DNA of 64,000 nucleotides from Chitinophaga niabensis. GTDB taxonomy: Bacteria > Bacteroidota > Bacteroidia > Chitinophagales > Chitinophagaceae. Positions 1 through 9,102 of this stretch are shown one piece after another (the stretch's first letter is position 1; every line of letters begins with the position of its first letter). Made by a program: the position numbers and the translations under genes. The notes below the pieces were generated by a model. That model worked only from the letters and a program-made list of their open reading frames with translations, had not been told where the DNA came from and made no database searches. The stretch covers positions 372,001 to 436,000 of the forward strand of contig JAFIGY010000012.1 in the NCBI GenBank assembly GCA_017849435.1. Direction: 5' to 3'.

Positions 1-2
1 CG

Positions 3-944
3 GCCGGAAACATCAGTTCCTCCCTTCCCGGTATGGGCATTGTGCCGGATAAGACGCCGCCGGCCGCTCCGGGAGGATTAACAGGGCGTGTTGAAAAGAA
101 CGGTATGGTACATCTTTCCTGGAACAGGAATAAAGAAGAAGATATAAAGGGGTATAAAGTATACTTCGCCAACAGCGCGGAAGATGTGTATGCCCAGGTG
201 ACCACTATGCCTTTGACAGATAGCGTTTTTACAGACAGTATTCCACTGCGTACGCTTACTAAGAACATCTGGTACAAGGTAGTAGCAGTGGATGAAAATG
301 ACAATAACTCTGCTTATTCTGCATCGCTGAAACTGCGCCGGCCGGATATTGTACCGCCGGTGCCGCCTCTTACACAGCAGGTGAATGTCGATTCCGCTGC
401 GGTTAGGATTGCTTTTATTCAGAGCGCCAGCAATGACGTTGTACAGTATATCGTATACCGGAAAAAGGAGGCCGGCGACTGGGAACCCATTCAACATATA
501 AAACATCATAACGACAGGGATACCTTTCAGATTACCGATATAACTGTTAAACCTTTCGTGAACTATCAGTACAGTGCGGTAGCGGTGGATGAAGACAGCC
601 TGCAATCGGGCCGCTCATCCGCCGTATCAGCAATGATCCGCACCCGCCCGATACCGCCGCCGCTCCGTACGCTGACGGTGCAGTATGATGCAAAAAGCAG
701 AACGGCTTTGTTGAAGTGGCAGCATAAAGATACCGGTGAGTACTTTTATGTGATCTATCGGGCGCAGGGAGAAGAACCCATGATGAAGTACCGTTCTGCA
801 GACGCTTCCTCCGGTAGTTTTACAGATCTGCTTTCCGGGAAGAAAGGGCAGACCATCCGATATGCGGTGCAGGTGCAATACAGGGATGGGCGAGGGAGTT
901 CAGGGGTGAGTGAGCCAGTGACGGTGCGGGTAGTGGATGAGTGA
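3..944 (+). CDS. Fibronectin type III domain protein, C-terminal part
   Basis: The reading frame is open from base 3 with no stop upstream, so the gene very probably begins before the window and the ATG at 33 is internal. The visible part holds about three fibronectin type III-like repeats of roughly 95 residues, each with the WYKV/YVIYR type strand pattern (for example 'YIVYRKKEAG' and 'FYVIYRAQGEE') separated by proline-rich linkers. Such repeats usually serve as spacers or binding modules of secreted or surface proteins. No catalytic domain and no sorting signal is visible at the C-terminus. It converges on the next gene with 4 bases between stop codons. Function of the whole protein cannot be judged from this part. 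Confidence 0.75.
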   Translation, partial: AGNISSSLPGMGIVPDKTPPAAPGGLTGRVEKNGMVHLSWNRNKEEDIKGYKVYFANSAEDVYAQVTTMPLTDSVFTDSIPLRTLTKNIWYKVVAVDENDNNSAYSASLKLRRPDIVPPVPPLTQQVNVDSAAVRIAFIQSASNDVVQYIVYRKKEAGDWEPIQHIKHHNDRDTFQITDITVKPFVNYQYSAVAVDEDSLQSGRSSAVSAMIRTRPIPPPLRTLTVQYDAKSRTALLKWQHKDTGEYFYVIYRAQGEEPMMKYRSADASSGSFTDLLSGKKGQTIRYAVQVQYRDGRGSSGVSEPVTVRVVDE

Positions 945-948
945 TTAT

Positions 949-1305
949 TTATTCGCTTATAAGGGTTTCAATTATTTTTAATCTGAAAGACGGGAGCTTT
1001 TTATCCAGTAGTAAAAAAGTTGAATCCTGTTTGTATGAGAATTTAAATGCGGGTGTTTGTTGGCCTGCTTTCTCCTTGTTCAGGCTGAATGACACGTAAT
1101 TTATGATCGTATCTTTTTTAGCTGCTTTATGATAAATGGTTGGTGTTAGCACAAAAGAGGGCGGCAATGATTTTTGTGCCGATTCAAGGTACGGGTTTAT
1201 TTCTTCTTCACTTAAGAACTGGCCGTTGTTAAAAGTGTAAACAATGGTTTGAGCAAATCCTTTCTGTAGCAACAATATCAGACATACCGTGATAAATCCC
1301 TTCAT
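949..1305 (-). CDS. Small secreted protein of unknown function
   Basis: A 118-residue protein starting MKGFITVCLILLLQ with a short hydrophobic signal peptide ending near 'GFAQ', so it is probably exported to the periplasm. The mature part is about 100 residues, mixed polar, with no motif I recognise. It is a single gene, convergent with the fibronectin protein and separated from the next upstream gene by over 140 bases with no clear promoter match. Not recognised; possibly lineage-specific. Confidence 0.55.
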   Translation of the reverse strand: MKGFITVCLILLLQKGFAQTIVYTFNNGQFLSEEEINPYLESAQKSLPPSFVLTPTIYHKAAKKDTIINYVSFSLNKEKAGQQTPAFKFSYKQDSTFLLLDKKLPSFRLKIIETLISE

Positions 1306-1448
1306 TTCTTAGTTTGATTTGAAGGTAAGGTACTTTTAATTAGATGAATGAGGGGTGCTGTATCTGGTGCTTCCTGCCTGTTAAAGAGAACCGGAACACG
1401 TCCAGCCACCGGTGGAAGATTGGCATATGCCGGATAAGATTTATCCAA

Positions 1449-2015
1449 TTAACTGATCGGCTGATATTCGAGGATAAGAATGCCGTTGTCGATCGCACGC
1501 GCTTGTTTGAGTCCGAATTTCTTTAGTTCCCGGTTGTCGTCAAAAAGCCTCAACCCGCCTCCGATCGAGAGGGGATATACCATCAGCCGCAACTCGTCGA
1601 TAAGATCGTGGTGAAGCAGGGCCTTAACGAGGGTACCGCTTCCATAAACAAGGATATCGCCACCATCGGTATTCTTCAGTGCCGCAACATCCTTAGCTAC
1701 GTCGCGAAGGATATGGCTGTTGTTCCACTCCGCCTTTTGCAGGCTCCGGGATACAACATATTTCGGCATCCGGTTGATGGGGTTGACGAACCCATCGCCG
1801 GTTTGCCCGGGCCAGTACGCGGCAAACACTTCATATGTGGTTTTGCCCAACAGCAGGGCATCTACGCGGGAAAGCTCATCCATCTTGTACTTTCCTGCTT
1901 CCGGAGAGCTGTATGTAGATTGCCAGCCGCCATGAGGGTGAGGGGTTTCATCGCCGCCAGGCGCCTCGATAACACCATCGAGAGTGATGAATTCGGTAAC
2001 GATAATTTTCCGCAT
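1449..2015 (-). CDS. Dihydrofolate reductase family protein (RibD C-terminal-like)
   Basis: A 188-residue protein with the dihydrofolate-reductase/RibD C-terminal fold: N-terminal 'ITLDGVIEAPGG', the central 'LLGKTTYEVF' segment and the C-terminal 'DILVYGSGTLVKALL' nucleotide-binding strand followed by 'LIDELRLMVYP'. These proteins bind NADPH, but most stand-alone members have no known substrate, and this one should not be taken as a folate or riboflavin enzyme. Length matches the stand-alone family. A weak promoter-like TAGCTTTA lies about 15 bases before the ATG. It stands alone between unrelated genes. Confidence 0.85.
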   Translation of the reverse strand: MRKIIVTEFITLDGVIEAPGGDETPHPHGGWQSTYSSPEAGKYKMDELSRVDALLLGKTTYEVFAAYWPGQTGDGFVNPINRMPKYVVSRSLQKAEWNNSHILRDVAKDVAALKNTDGGDILVYGSGTLVKALLHHDLIDELRLMVYPLSIGGGLRLFDDNRELKKFGLKQARAIDNGILILEYQPIS

Positions 2016-2132
2016 AACTTTTTTTGTAAAGCTAGCGAGCCTTGTTTGATCAAACGGGGGGAGAAAAAGACATTCAATGGGGGCAGCTGCGTCGGATGGT
2101 TGAGGAAATGTTTCTATTGGTGATTAAAATAA

Positions 2133-2161
2133 AAGAGGCATCAATGTTAGTGATGCCTCTT
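2133..2161 (-). terminator. Terminator of the tRNA operon
   Basis: An 11-bp perfect stem (2133-2143 with 2151-2161, loop ATGTTAG) lies just downstream of tRNA-Leu on the minus strand and is followed there by a T-rich run. It fits an intrinsic terminator ending the two-tRNA transcript. Confidence 0.75.
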
Positions 2162-2172
2162 AAAAGTGTATG

Positions 2173-2258
2173 TACCCGGGACGGGAGTCGAACCCGTACG
2201 GGCCTTGCAGCCCACAGGATTTTAAGTCCGGCGTGTCTACCAGTTCCACCACCCGGGT
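2173..2258 (-). tRNA. tRNA-Leu (anticodon TAA)
   Basis: The minus strand folds as an 86-nt class II tRNA: acceptor ACCCGGG paired with CCCGGGT, an anticodon loop CTTAAAA giving TAA (reads UUA/UUG leucine codons), a long variable arm, and a T loop GGTTCGACTCC. The discriminator base is A, as expected for leucine. The genome continues CAT, so the 3' CCA is not encoded and must be added by the nucleotidyltransferase. It is the second tRNA of a minus-strand pair, 84 bases after tRNA-Gly. Confidence 0.97.
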
Positions 2259-2342
2259 ATCCTGTACTTTGTAAATTTAATCATTCACAAAGAACTTTAA
2301 ACAAAAATTCCAAACCGCTTTGGACAGTTTGGAATCCCGTTA

Positions 2343-2418
<76 letters not shown>

Positions 2419-2454
2419 AGTTGAATAAGAACTTCCCTTTTTTCGTTGGGATTG

Positions 2455-2483
2455 CAAAGATAGGAATTGTTTTAAATCTGCAA
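2455..2483 (-). promoter_or_regulatory. Promoter of the tRNA-Gly/tRNA-Leu operon
   Basis: On the minus strand, TTG (2483-2481) is followed after 18 bases by TATCTTTG (2462-2455), an exact match to the Bacteroidota housekeeping pattern TTG...TAnnTTTG. Transcription would start near 2448, about 30 bases before tRNA-Gly. Confidence 0.8.
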
Positions 2484-2496
2484 AGTATTTTTTAAG

Positions 2497-3336
2497 TTAT
2501 TGAAAAAATTCATAGGTGTAGCGCACCATACCTAATAGTTCTTTTCCTTTACCATAGCAGTCTTCCCGCAGCGGCAACCCTTTTGCATCGTAACTGTATT
2601 TCCATACGAGGTACTCACCGGTTTGTACATTTACAACGGTCATCTGTGAAAGCCGGCCGGCAGCGTCGTACTCAAAACTATAGTCTGGCAGCATGCGCTT
2701 GCGAACGGGATGGTAGCGCAGCACGTCGGTGAGACGGCCTTTGTCGTCATAATTGTAGTATACTCTCTGCCTTCCCGGCTGCATCTCCTGTACCACCCGC
2801 CCCCGCTCATCCGTCACGAATTGCACAACCGTGGAATCCGGGCCTCCCTTCCTGATCACCAGCTGTTTCAACCGCCCCGTAGTGTCATACACATACCGCC
2901 GCGTCTCATTCATCCGGAATTTATCCTCCCGCCCCCTGGACCCCGCCTGTATCTCCTCCAGCCATCCGCCCGCCGTATGGGTATATTGCATGGTATTGAT
3001 GCTGTGTTCGGTACTGTCTACGGTTTTGATCATCCTGCCTCCGTTGTTGAAGGTGGAAGTAAGCACGGAATGCCCGCTCACCCGGCTTTGGGTAACTGCC
3101 TTCATCAGCCGGAAATTGACATTCATCCCTCTCACGCAGATGAAATCGTTATCGGTTTCCTGGTTGGCATCCAGGCTCTTCACATACTGTACGCTCACTT
3201 TGTTGGCCTTGAAAAGGGCCATGGTGGCTTCGGTTTGTGCGGTGTTGAAGATGTCCTGGTAATAATACTGCGCCTTCACAACGGAAAGCGTGAGAAGCAG
3301 CGGCGCGATAGTCAATAATATTCTTCGGATATACAT
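2497..3336 (-). CDS. Secreted protein with YD/RHS-like repeats
   Basis: A 279-residue protein with an N-terminal signal peptide (MYIRRILLTIAPLLLTLSVVKA). From about residue 140 on it has repeated tyrosine-aspartate strand units such as 'YVYDTTGRLKQL', 'YYNYDDKGRLTDV' and 'FEYDAAGRLSQM', the pattern of RHS/YD repeats that form extended beta-sheets. Here there are only a few units, with no core-end motif or toxin tail, so it is not a full RHS protein. Its role is unknown; periplasmic or surface location is inferred from the signal peptide. A strong promoter lies just upstream. It is divergent from the DUF3667 gene. Confidence 0.7.
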   Translation of the reverse strand: MYIRRILLTIAPLLLTLSVVKAQYYYQDIFNTAQTEATMALFKANKVSVQYVKSLDANQETDNDFICVRGMNVNFRLMKAVTQSRVSGHSVLTSTFNNGGRMIKTVDSTEHSINTMQYTHTAGGWLEEIQAGSRGREDKFRMNETRRYVYDTTGRLKQLVIRKGGPDSTVVQFVTDERGRVVQEMQPGRQRVYYNYDDKGRLTDVLRYHPVRKRMLPDYSFEYDAAGRLSQMTVVNVQTGEYLVWKYSYDAKGLPLREDCYGKGKELLGMVRYTYEFFQ

Positions 3337-3362
3337 ATGGATAAACCCCCTGAAGGAGTACG

Positions 3363-3391
3363 CAAAAGTACTAACGTTCCAGGCAAATCAA
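3363..3391 (-). promoter_or_regulatory. Promoter of the YD-repeat protein
   Basis: Minus strand TTG (3391-3389), 18 bases, then TACTTTTG (3370-3363): a full Bacteroidota-type promoter. The start codon at 3336 lies about 27 bases downstream of the -7 box. Confidence 0.75.
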
Positions 3392-3459
3392 AACGTATAT
3401 CGGGGATTATAATTTATAAATATCTATCTTTAATTCCCGTAAACCTGCAAGTCCAGATC

Positions 3460-4500
3460 GTGAAAACACAACACCTCCGGAAAGACAAAACCTGCCTGAA
3501 CTGTGGATATGAAGTGCCCGAGCGCTTCTGCTCGCATTGCGGACAGGAAAACGTGGAAACTAAAGAATCCTTCGGCCACCTGGTCGGCCATTTTTTTGCG
3601 GATATCACGCATTATGATTCTAAGTTCCTGCTCACGCTGAAATACCTGTTCACCCGCCCGGGATATCTTACCCAGCGATATGTAATGGGGCATCGGATGG
3701 ATTACGTGAACCCGATCCGCCTGTATGTTTTCACTTCCTTTATTTTCTTCCTGCTGCTGGGCGCTATCGTGATGGAAGAACATGATCCATACGTACGTAC
3801 CACTTTCAGAGAAGGGGGCCATGAAGTAGTAATGGTGGAAGGAAAAGTGCATCATGCCATGGATTCCTCTATCCATGCGTTACAGGATTCCATTACAAAA
3901 ACGGATTCAAAGCAAAAAATAGAAACTTACGAAGCCACGATCAAAGACCTGGAGATCGGGAAACTGGCGGCTTCTCATGACCCGGACAGCCTGTCTATCC
4001 AGAAATATGATTCTATCCTTCAGACCATGCCGCCCAAATACCGCCACGGATTTTTCAAAAGGAAGATCATGATCCGTTACCTGAATATGCGGGCCAAATA
4101 TGGGGAACGGGTGCAGGAAGTGATCGCGGAGAAAATAAAACATCACTACCCCAAACTCATGTTCCTTCTGTTGCCATTCTTCGCCCTGTTGCTGAGTTGG
4201 ATCTTCCGGAGAAAAGACCTTTATTATGCAGATCATGCTATCTTCTCGATACACGTTCATACCTTCATTTTCCTGAGCACCACCGTGATCATGCTGATCA
4301 ACTGGGGCCTGCACTGGGATAATATCTACTGGTATCTCATGCTGGTATTCTTCATCTATTTCGTACTGGCGGCAAAAAGGATGTACAGTAAAGGATGGAT
4401 GAAAACGATCTGGCGATGCCTGTTCACGCTGCTGATGTATGGCTTTGGTACATTGATCGTGCTGTTGTTGTTCTTTATGATTATCTTAGTGTTCGCTTGA
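3460..4500 (+). CDS. DUF3667 zinc-ribbon membrane protein
   Basis: I chose the GTG at 3460, just before '[16 protein letters not shown]'. The upstream ATG at 3337 abuts the divergent gene's start and would cover that gene's promoter. A -7-like TATCTTTA at 3425 sits suitably. The 346-residue protein begins with a zinc ribbon (CxxC ... CSHC), then '[26 protein letters not shown]', the signature of DUF3667, one membrane segment after 'VNPIRLYVF', a charged middle of about 120 residues, and three to four C-terminal membrane segments. Function of the family is unknown. It lies 16 bases before the enoyl-CoA hydratase gene and is probably cotranscribed with it. Confidence 0.8.
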   Translation: MKTQHLRKDKTCLNCGYEVPERFCSHCGQENVETKESFGHLVGHFFADITHYDSKFLLTLKYLFTRPGYLTQRYVMGHRMDYVNPIRLYVFTSFIFFLLLGAIVMEEHDPYVRTTFREGGHEVVMVEGKVHHAMDSSIHALQDSITKTDSKQKIETYEATIKDLEIGKLAASHDPDSLSIQKYDSILQTMPPKYRHGFFKRKIMIRYLNMRAKYGERVQEVIAEKIKHHYPKLMFLLLPFFALLLSWIFRRKDLYYADHAIFSIHVHTFIFLSTTVIMLINWGLHWDNIYWYLMLVFFIYFVLAAKRMYSKGWMKTIWRCLFTLLMYGFGTLIVLLLFFMIILVFA

Positions 4501-4516
4501 TAACAAACCGAACGCC

Positions 4517-5296
4517 ATGACCCCCGAATTCATCATCATACACCCGCAGGCAAGGCCGTACATTGCCCACGTACAGCTGAACCGGCCAAAGGAATTGAAC
4601 GCCCTCAACCTGCAGCTCATGCAGGAACTGCGGGACGCGCTCAAGGCCCTGGACGAAGATGAAGCCGTGCGCGTGATTGTGCTGAGCGGGAACGATAAAG
4701 CCTTCGCCGCAGGAGCGGACATCAAACAGATGGCAGGCCGTACGGCGATGGATATGTATAATATCGATCAGTTCAGCACCTGGGACGCGATTAAGAAGAT
4801 CAAAAAACCAGTGATCGCCGCAGTAAGCGGTTTTGCACTGGGCGGCGGCTGCGAACTGGCCATGCTCTGCGATATGATCGTGGCAGGCGAAACGGCACGC
4901 TTCGGTCAGCCGGAGATCAAAATAGGTGTAATGCCGGGTGCCGGCGGCACGCAGCGGCTCACCAGGGCTGTGGGTAAAGCGCTGGCAATGGAAATGGTGC
5001 TGACAGGGAAATTCATCACTGCGGAACAGGCGTTGCAGGTAGGACTGATCAACCGGGTGGTACCGGTGGAGTTGTATCTCGAGGAGGCTTTCCGCCTTGC
5101 GGCAGATATCGCACAGCTGAGCCCCCTTGCCGTGAAGATGGCCAAGGAATCCGTTTTGCGGGCTTTTGACAGCACGCTGGAAGAAGGGCTGCATTTTGAA
5201 CGAAAGAACTTTTACCTGCTGTTTGCTTCGGATGATCAGAAAGAAGGCATGCAGGCATTCATGGAGAAACGTACTCCCGTGTTTACAGGGAAGTAA
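4517..5296 (+). CDS. Enoyl-CoA hydratase/isomerase family protein
   Basis: A 259-residue crotonase-fold enzyme. The oxyanion-hole segments '[11 protein letters not shown]' (residues 62-72) and '[10 protein letters not shown]' (107-116) are intact, and both catalytic glutamates of the hydratase type are present, E113 in GGGCE and E133 in GQPEI, followed by 'PGAGGTQRL'. This supports hydration of trans-2-enoyl-CoA to 3-hydroxyacyl-CoA in fatty acid or amino acid breakdown, in the cytoplasm; chain-length preference cannot be read. The matching acyl-CoA dehydrogenase in this window lies 25 kb away, so there is no beta-oxidation operon here. Confidence 0.92.
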   Translation: MTPEFIIIHPQARPYIAHVQLNRPKELNALNLQLMQELRDALKALDEDEAVRVIVLSGNDKAFAAGADIKQMAGRTAMDMYNIDQFSTWDAIKKIKKPVIAAVSGFALGGGCELAMLCDMIVAGETARFGQPEIKIGVMPGAGGTQRLTRAVGKALAMEMVLTGKFITAEQALQVGLINRVVPVELYLEEAFRLAADIAQLSPLAVKMAKESVLRAFDSTLEEGLHFERKNFYLLFASDDQKEGMQAFMEKRTPVFTGK

Positions 5297-5313
5297 CCAT
5301 ATAAATCAGCAAG

Positions 5314-5949
5314 ATGAATCCTTTTGAACAATTACTGAAGAATAATAAAGTGTGGGCGGCGGAAAAGGTGCGGGAGGACAAGGATTTCTTCACCCGCCTG
5401 CAAAACCAGCAGGCGCCAAAGTTCTTGTGGATAGGATGTTCGGATAGTCGCGTGCCGGCCAATGAGATCACCAAAACGGATCCGGGCGAGATATTCGTGC
5501 ATCGGAACGTGGCTAATATGGTGGTGCATACGGACCTGAACCTGTTAACCGTGCTGGAATATGCCGTGAACATTCTCAAGGTGGAACATGTGCTCGTGGT
5601 AGGCCACTATGGCTGCGGTGGGGTGAAAGCAGCGATCACTAACACCAGTTACGGCATCATCAATCCCTGGTTGCATCATATCAAAGATGTACACCGCTTC
5701 CACCGTGAGGAGATCGATTCGCTGGAAACGGAGGAGCTGCGGGTGGACCGGCTGACAGAGCTGAATGTGCAGGAGCAGGTGATGAACCTCGCCAAGTCGA
5801 TCATTATCCAGGAAGCCTGGCACAAGGAACAGCGGCCACACCTGCATGGCTGGGTATATGGATTGAAAGACGGTCTGATCAATCCCGTTTTCCATATGGC
5901 GCCGGGCACACACATCGACCCGATATATGAGTTCGATATAAAACCATAA
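5314..5949 (+). CDS. can: Beta-class carbonic anhydrase
   Basis: A 211-residue enzyme interconverting CO2 and bicarbonate. Zinc ligands C42, H98 and C101 and the D44/R46 pair of 'CSDSRVP' are all present, with 'GHYGCGG' around the second ligand group. Length and the C-terminal 'WVYGLKDG' segment fit the bacterial beta class (Can/CynT type). No signal peptide, so cytoplasmic; it would supply bicarbonate to carboxylases. It follows the hydratase gene by 17 bases and may be in the same transcript. Confidence 0.95.
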   Translation: MNPFEQLLKNNKVWAAEKVREDKDFFTRLQNQQAPKFLWIGCSDSRVPANEITKTDPGEIFVHRNVANMVVHTDLNLLTVLEYAVNILKVEHVLVVGHYGCGGVKAAITNTSYGIINPWLHHIKDVHRFHREEIDSLETEELRVDRLTELNVQEQVMNLAKSIIIQEAWHKEQRPHLHGWVYGLKDGLINPVFHMAPGTHIDPIYEFDIKP

Positions 5950-5974
5950 CCATCATAACCATATCCGGATTGCA

Positions 5975-6502
5975 ATGAAGCGAAACCTTGTTTGGGTGGC
6001 GATGAGCACCACATTGCTGCTATATGCCTGTCAACATCAGGCTGCCAGCCATGCGCAGCAGAAGCCGCCTGATTCCATGACGATGATACCCACAGATACT
6101 ATGATCCACGTGACGGATACAACGGTAGTGCCTACACTGGTAGAATCCTGGACGTCCTACGAATCTTACAATGGGAAATATGCTGCGGATATACGTTTGC
6201 TGCAACTGCGTCCACTCAGAATCCGTCTGCGGGAATTACTGAAAGAGGAGGAAGAGGATTTTGTACAGCGTTATAAGGTAACTCCGCCTATCGAAATAGA
6301 ATCCGGCATTCTGTTCAATGAAGGCTGCAAACCGCACAGCTGTACGGTAGACGAAGCCGCTCTGGCCATTGATATGAAACGGGATGTGATCTATGTGGGC
6401 ATCGCCCGTGACCGCAATGTAAAGCTGTACGGGGAACGCGGCGATTCCGCCTACCCCGGGAAACTGCTGAAATGGATGGAGAAGTTTGAAGGGAGAAATT
6501 GA
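5975..6502 (+). CDS. Lipoprotein of unknown function
   Basis: A 175-residue protein with a lipoprotein signal: MKRNLVWVAMSTTLLLYAC, lipobox ending at C19, followed by a polar low-complexity linker. The mature domain contains two cysteines in 'EGCKPHSC' and a 'VIYVGIARD' strand. I do not recognise the family. It follows the carbonic anhydrase by 25 bases and ends just before a strong terminator, so it is likely the last gene of the run that starts with DUF3667. Confidence 0.7.
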   Translation: MKRNLVWVAMSTTLLLYACQHQAASHAQQKPPDSMTMIPTDTMIHVTDTTVVPTLVESWTSYESYNGKYAADIRLLQLRPLRIRLRELLKEEEEDFVQRYKVTPPIEIESGILFNEGCKPHSCTVDEAALAIDMKRDVIYVGIARDRNVKLYGERGDSAYPGKLLKWMEKFEGRN

Positions 6503-6530
6503 AAAAAAGACAACTTTGTTTAGATAAAAT

Positions 6531-6561
6531 AAAAATGGACCGCCTGAAACGGTCCATTTTT
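6531..6561. terminator. Bidirectional terminator between lipoprotein and tex
   Basis: A 12-bp perfect stem, 6531-6542 with 6550-6561, loop CCTGAAA, with A5 on one arm and T5 on the other. It can stop transcripts from both sides of this convergent junction. Confidence 0.85.
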
Positions 6562-6578
6562 ATTGCAAATATGAATGT

Positions 6579-8819
6579 TTACTTGAATTTCGATTTCAAT
6601 GCCTGCAACTTCGCCTGGAAATCATTCAGCGGCGCTTCTTTTGCCGGTTTGCTTTCCCTGCGTTCCCTCCGCTGTCCGCCGCCACCGGCCGGTTCATTCG
6701 TTTTCATGGAGAGGGAAATACGTTTCCTTGCAGTATCCACTTCCAGTACCGTTACCGTCACTTTCTGATTCAGCTTTACTGCCTCGTTGGGATTGCTGAT
6801 GAATTTATTGGAAAGATGGGAGATATGCACCAGCCCGTCCTGCTTTACCCCGATGTCCACAAAAGCGCCGAAGGCCGTGATGTTGGTCACTACGCCGGGC
6901 AGCGTCATTCCGGGCCGAACGTCTTCCATGGTTTTGATCCCTTCGGCATATTCAAAGATCGCGATCTCGTCGCGGGGGTCGCGACTGGGTTTGGCGAGCT
7001 CCTTCAGGATGTCTTCCAGAGTGAGTTGCCCTACTTCTTCACTGATATATTCTTTCAGGTTGATGTGCCTGCGGAGATCATCTTTGCCCATCAGTTCCTG
7101 TACGCTGCAATGCTGACCGGTGGCCATGGCCTCTACTACGGCGTACCGCTCGGGGTGTACGGCGGAATTATCCAGTGGATTGTCGCCATTCTCAATGCGG
7201 AGGAAGCCCGCGCATTGCTCAAATGCTTTTTCTCCCAGCCGGGTTACTTTCTTCAGCTCCTTCCTGTTCCTGAAAGCGCCGTTCTCTTTGCGGTATTTGA
7301 TGATGTTCTCCGCGAGGGAGGGGCCGAGGCCGGAAATATAAGCCAGCAGGTGCTTGGACGCGGTGTTGAGGTTTACGCCCACCATGTTCACGCAGCTCAC
7401 TACTATACGGTCCAGGCTTTGTTTCAGATGGCTCTGGTTCACGTCATGCTGGTATTGCCCTACGCCGATGGATTTCGGGTCGATCTTCACGAGTTCTGCC
7501 AGCGGATCTATCAGCCGGCGGCCGATGGAAACGGCGCCACGTACGGTCACGTCGTGATCAGGGAATTCTTCTCTTGCCACTTCTGAAGCGGAGTATACGG
7601 AAGCGCCGCTTTCATTCACCATGAACACGTTCACTTTCTTCCCGAAATCGATCTTCTTCACGAACTCTTCTGTTTCACGTCCTGCAGTACCATTCCCCAC
7701 GGCGATCGCCGCGATATCATATTTCTCCACCCATTTGCGTAACAGCTGTTCTGCGTCCTGAGCCTTGTAATTCTTTTCCAGCGGGAAAATCACATCATAC
7801 TCCTGCATATTGCCCTGATTGTCCAGCGCCACGGTCTTACACCCGGTACGGTAACCCGGATCTATCGCGATCACCGCCTTCGGACCGAGTGGTGCGGCCA
7901 GCAATAACTGCCGCAGGTTCTCGGCAAATACTTCAATGGCTTCTGTATCCGCCTTCTCCTTGGCCGCTGCACGAAATTCGTTCTCCAGAGAAGGACGGAG
8001 CAGGCGCTTGTACGCATCGGCTGTGGCTTTGCTTACCTGTTCGCTGCTGGCATTGTTACCGGTCACGAATTGTTTGACGATAATGCTGTTCGCTTCTTCC
8101 TCATCAGGAGAGATATTCCCGAACAGGATACCTTCGGATTCCGCGCGGAGGATAGCCAGCACGCGGTGGGAGGGGATAGTATGCAGTTCTTCTTTAAAAT
8201 CGAAATAATCTTTGTACTTCACACCTTCGGTTTCCTTACCCTCGATCACCTTGGATGTGAAAGTGGCGGTATGCGTGAAGAGCTTGCGGAGTTTATCACG
8301 CAGTTCCGCATTTTCGTTGATCCATTCGGCAATGATATCCCGCGCACCTTTGAGCGCCTCGTCTGCAGACGCGACCTGCTCGTTGAGGAAGGTTTTAGCG
8401 GCCTCCTCCGGCTGCGCATCCTGTTGTTCCAATATCAGTCTGGCCAATGGCTCCAGCCCTTTTTCAATGGCCACGGTAGCACGAGTCTTGCGCTTGGGTT
8501 TGTAGGGGAGGTACATATCCTCCAGTTCCGCCAGCACCCAGGTTGCTTCGAGTTTTCCCAGCAGCTCGGGGGTCATTTTCTCCTGCTCGGTAATAGTCTT
8601 GATAATGAATGCACGACGATCATCCACTTCCTCGTACCGCTTTTTCATATCCTCCACTTTGCCGATCTGCACCTCGTCCAGGCTGCCGGTCTGCTCTTTC
8701 CGGTAGCGGCTGATGAAGGGAACGGTAGAGCCTTCTGCCAGCAGGGACATGGTATTTTCTGCCTGCTTCATGGATATGTTAAGCTCCGCAGAAATGAGCG
8801 CCACGTGTTTCGGGTTCAT
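6579..8819 (-). CDS. tex: Tex-family RNA-binding transcriptional accessory protein
   Basis: A 746-residue protein with the complete Tex architecture: helical N-terminal region, YqgF/RNase H-like domain around 'VIAIDPGYRTGCKTV' (about 315-330), helix-hairpin-helix repeats near 'LAYISGLGPSLAENII' and a C-terminal S1 RNA-binding domain around 'GVVTNITAFGAFVDIGV' (about 645-715), then a basic tail. Tex proteins bind nucleic acid and affect transcription and RNA turnover; the exact role varies between species. Length is slightly short of the E. coli protein. Divergent from the sigma factor gene. Confidence 0.96.
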   Translation of the reverse strand: MNPKHVALISAELNISMKQAENTMSLLAEGSTVPFISRYRKEQTGSLDEVQIGKVEDMKKRYEEVDDRRAFIIKTITEQEKMTPELLGKLEATWVLAELEDMYLPYKPKRKTRATVAIEKGLEPLARLILEQQDAQPEEAAKTFLNEQVASADEALKGARDIIAEWINENAELRDKLRKLFTHTATFTSKVIEGKETEGVKYKDYFDFKEELHTIPSHRVLAILRAESEGILFGNISPDEEEANSIIVKQFVTGNNASSEQVSKATADAYKRLLRPSLENEFRAAAKEKADTEAIEVFAENLRQLLLAAPLGPKAVIAIDPGYRTGCKTVALDNQGNMQEYDVIFPLEKNYKAQDAEQLLRKWVEKYDIAAIAVGNGTAGRETEEFVKKIDFGKKVNVFMVNESGASVYSASEVAREEFPDHDVTVRGAVSIGRRLIDPLAELVKIDPKSIGVGQYQHDVNQSHLKQSLDRIVVSCVNMVGVNLNTASKHLLAYISGLGPSLAENIIKYRKENGAFRNRKELKKVTRLGEKAFEQCAGFLRIENGDNPLDNSAVHPERYAVVEAMATGQHCSVQELMGKDDLRRHINLKEYISEEVGQLTLEDILKELAKPSRDPRDEIAIFEYAEGIKTMEDVRPGMTLPGVVTNITAFGAFVDIGVKQDGLVHISHLSNKFISNPNEAVKLNQKVTVTVLEVDTARKRISLSMKTNEPAGGGGQRRERRESKPAKEAPLNDFQAKLQALKSKFK

Positions 8820-9102
8820 ATATGTTTTTCTTTATGAGATTTGCTAAGGCCGCAAAGAAAAGTAAAAAGTGAAAAATTAAAAATTAAAAATCTGCGATTT
8901 TTGCCAATATCAGATCGTTCGCCAATTTACCGAGTGAAGGATGCCTTTGCTAACTTACTATGTTTTTTGGTTAAAATCTTGTAAGGAAATGTTATCTTCC
9001 AAACTTAATATTGTTATTGTATCCATTTGGAATGACGATCACAATTCCTGTACATTACCACGTCTGAGTATTTAAAACAGTCAACCAACTTCTTGTAGGG
9101 CT
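8820..9102. other. AT-rich intergenic region between tex and sigma factor genes
   Basis: 283 bases between divergent starts. It carries a 7-bp tandem repeat (AAAAATT, 2.9 copies) at 8872-8891 and is otherwise AT-rich without a clear reading frame. No exact TAnnTTTG box was found for the sigma factor gene, so that gene may use a different promoter type; TATGTTTT and TTTCTTTG are partial matches only. Confidence 0.5.

Noticed and set aside
1608-2123. 171-codon open frame antisense to the reductase-like gene
   Set aside because: The minus-strand protein has clear family motifs; this one has none.
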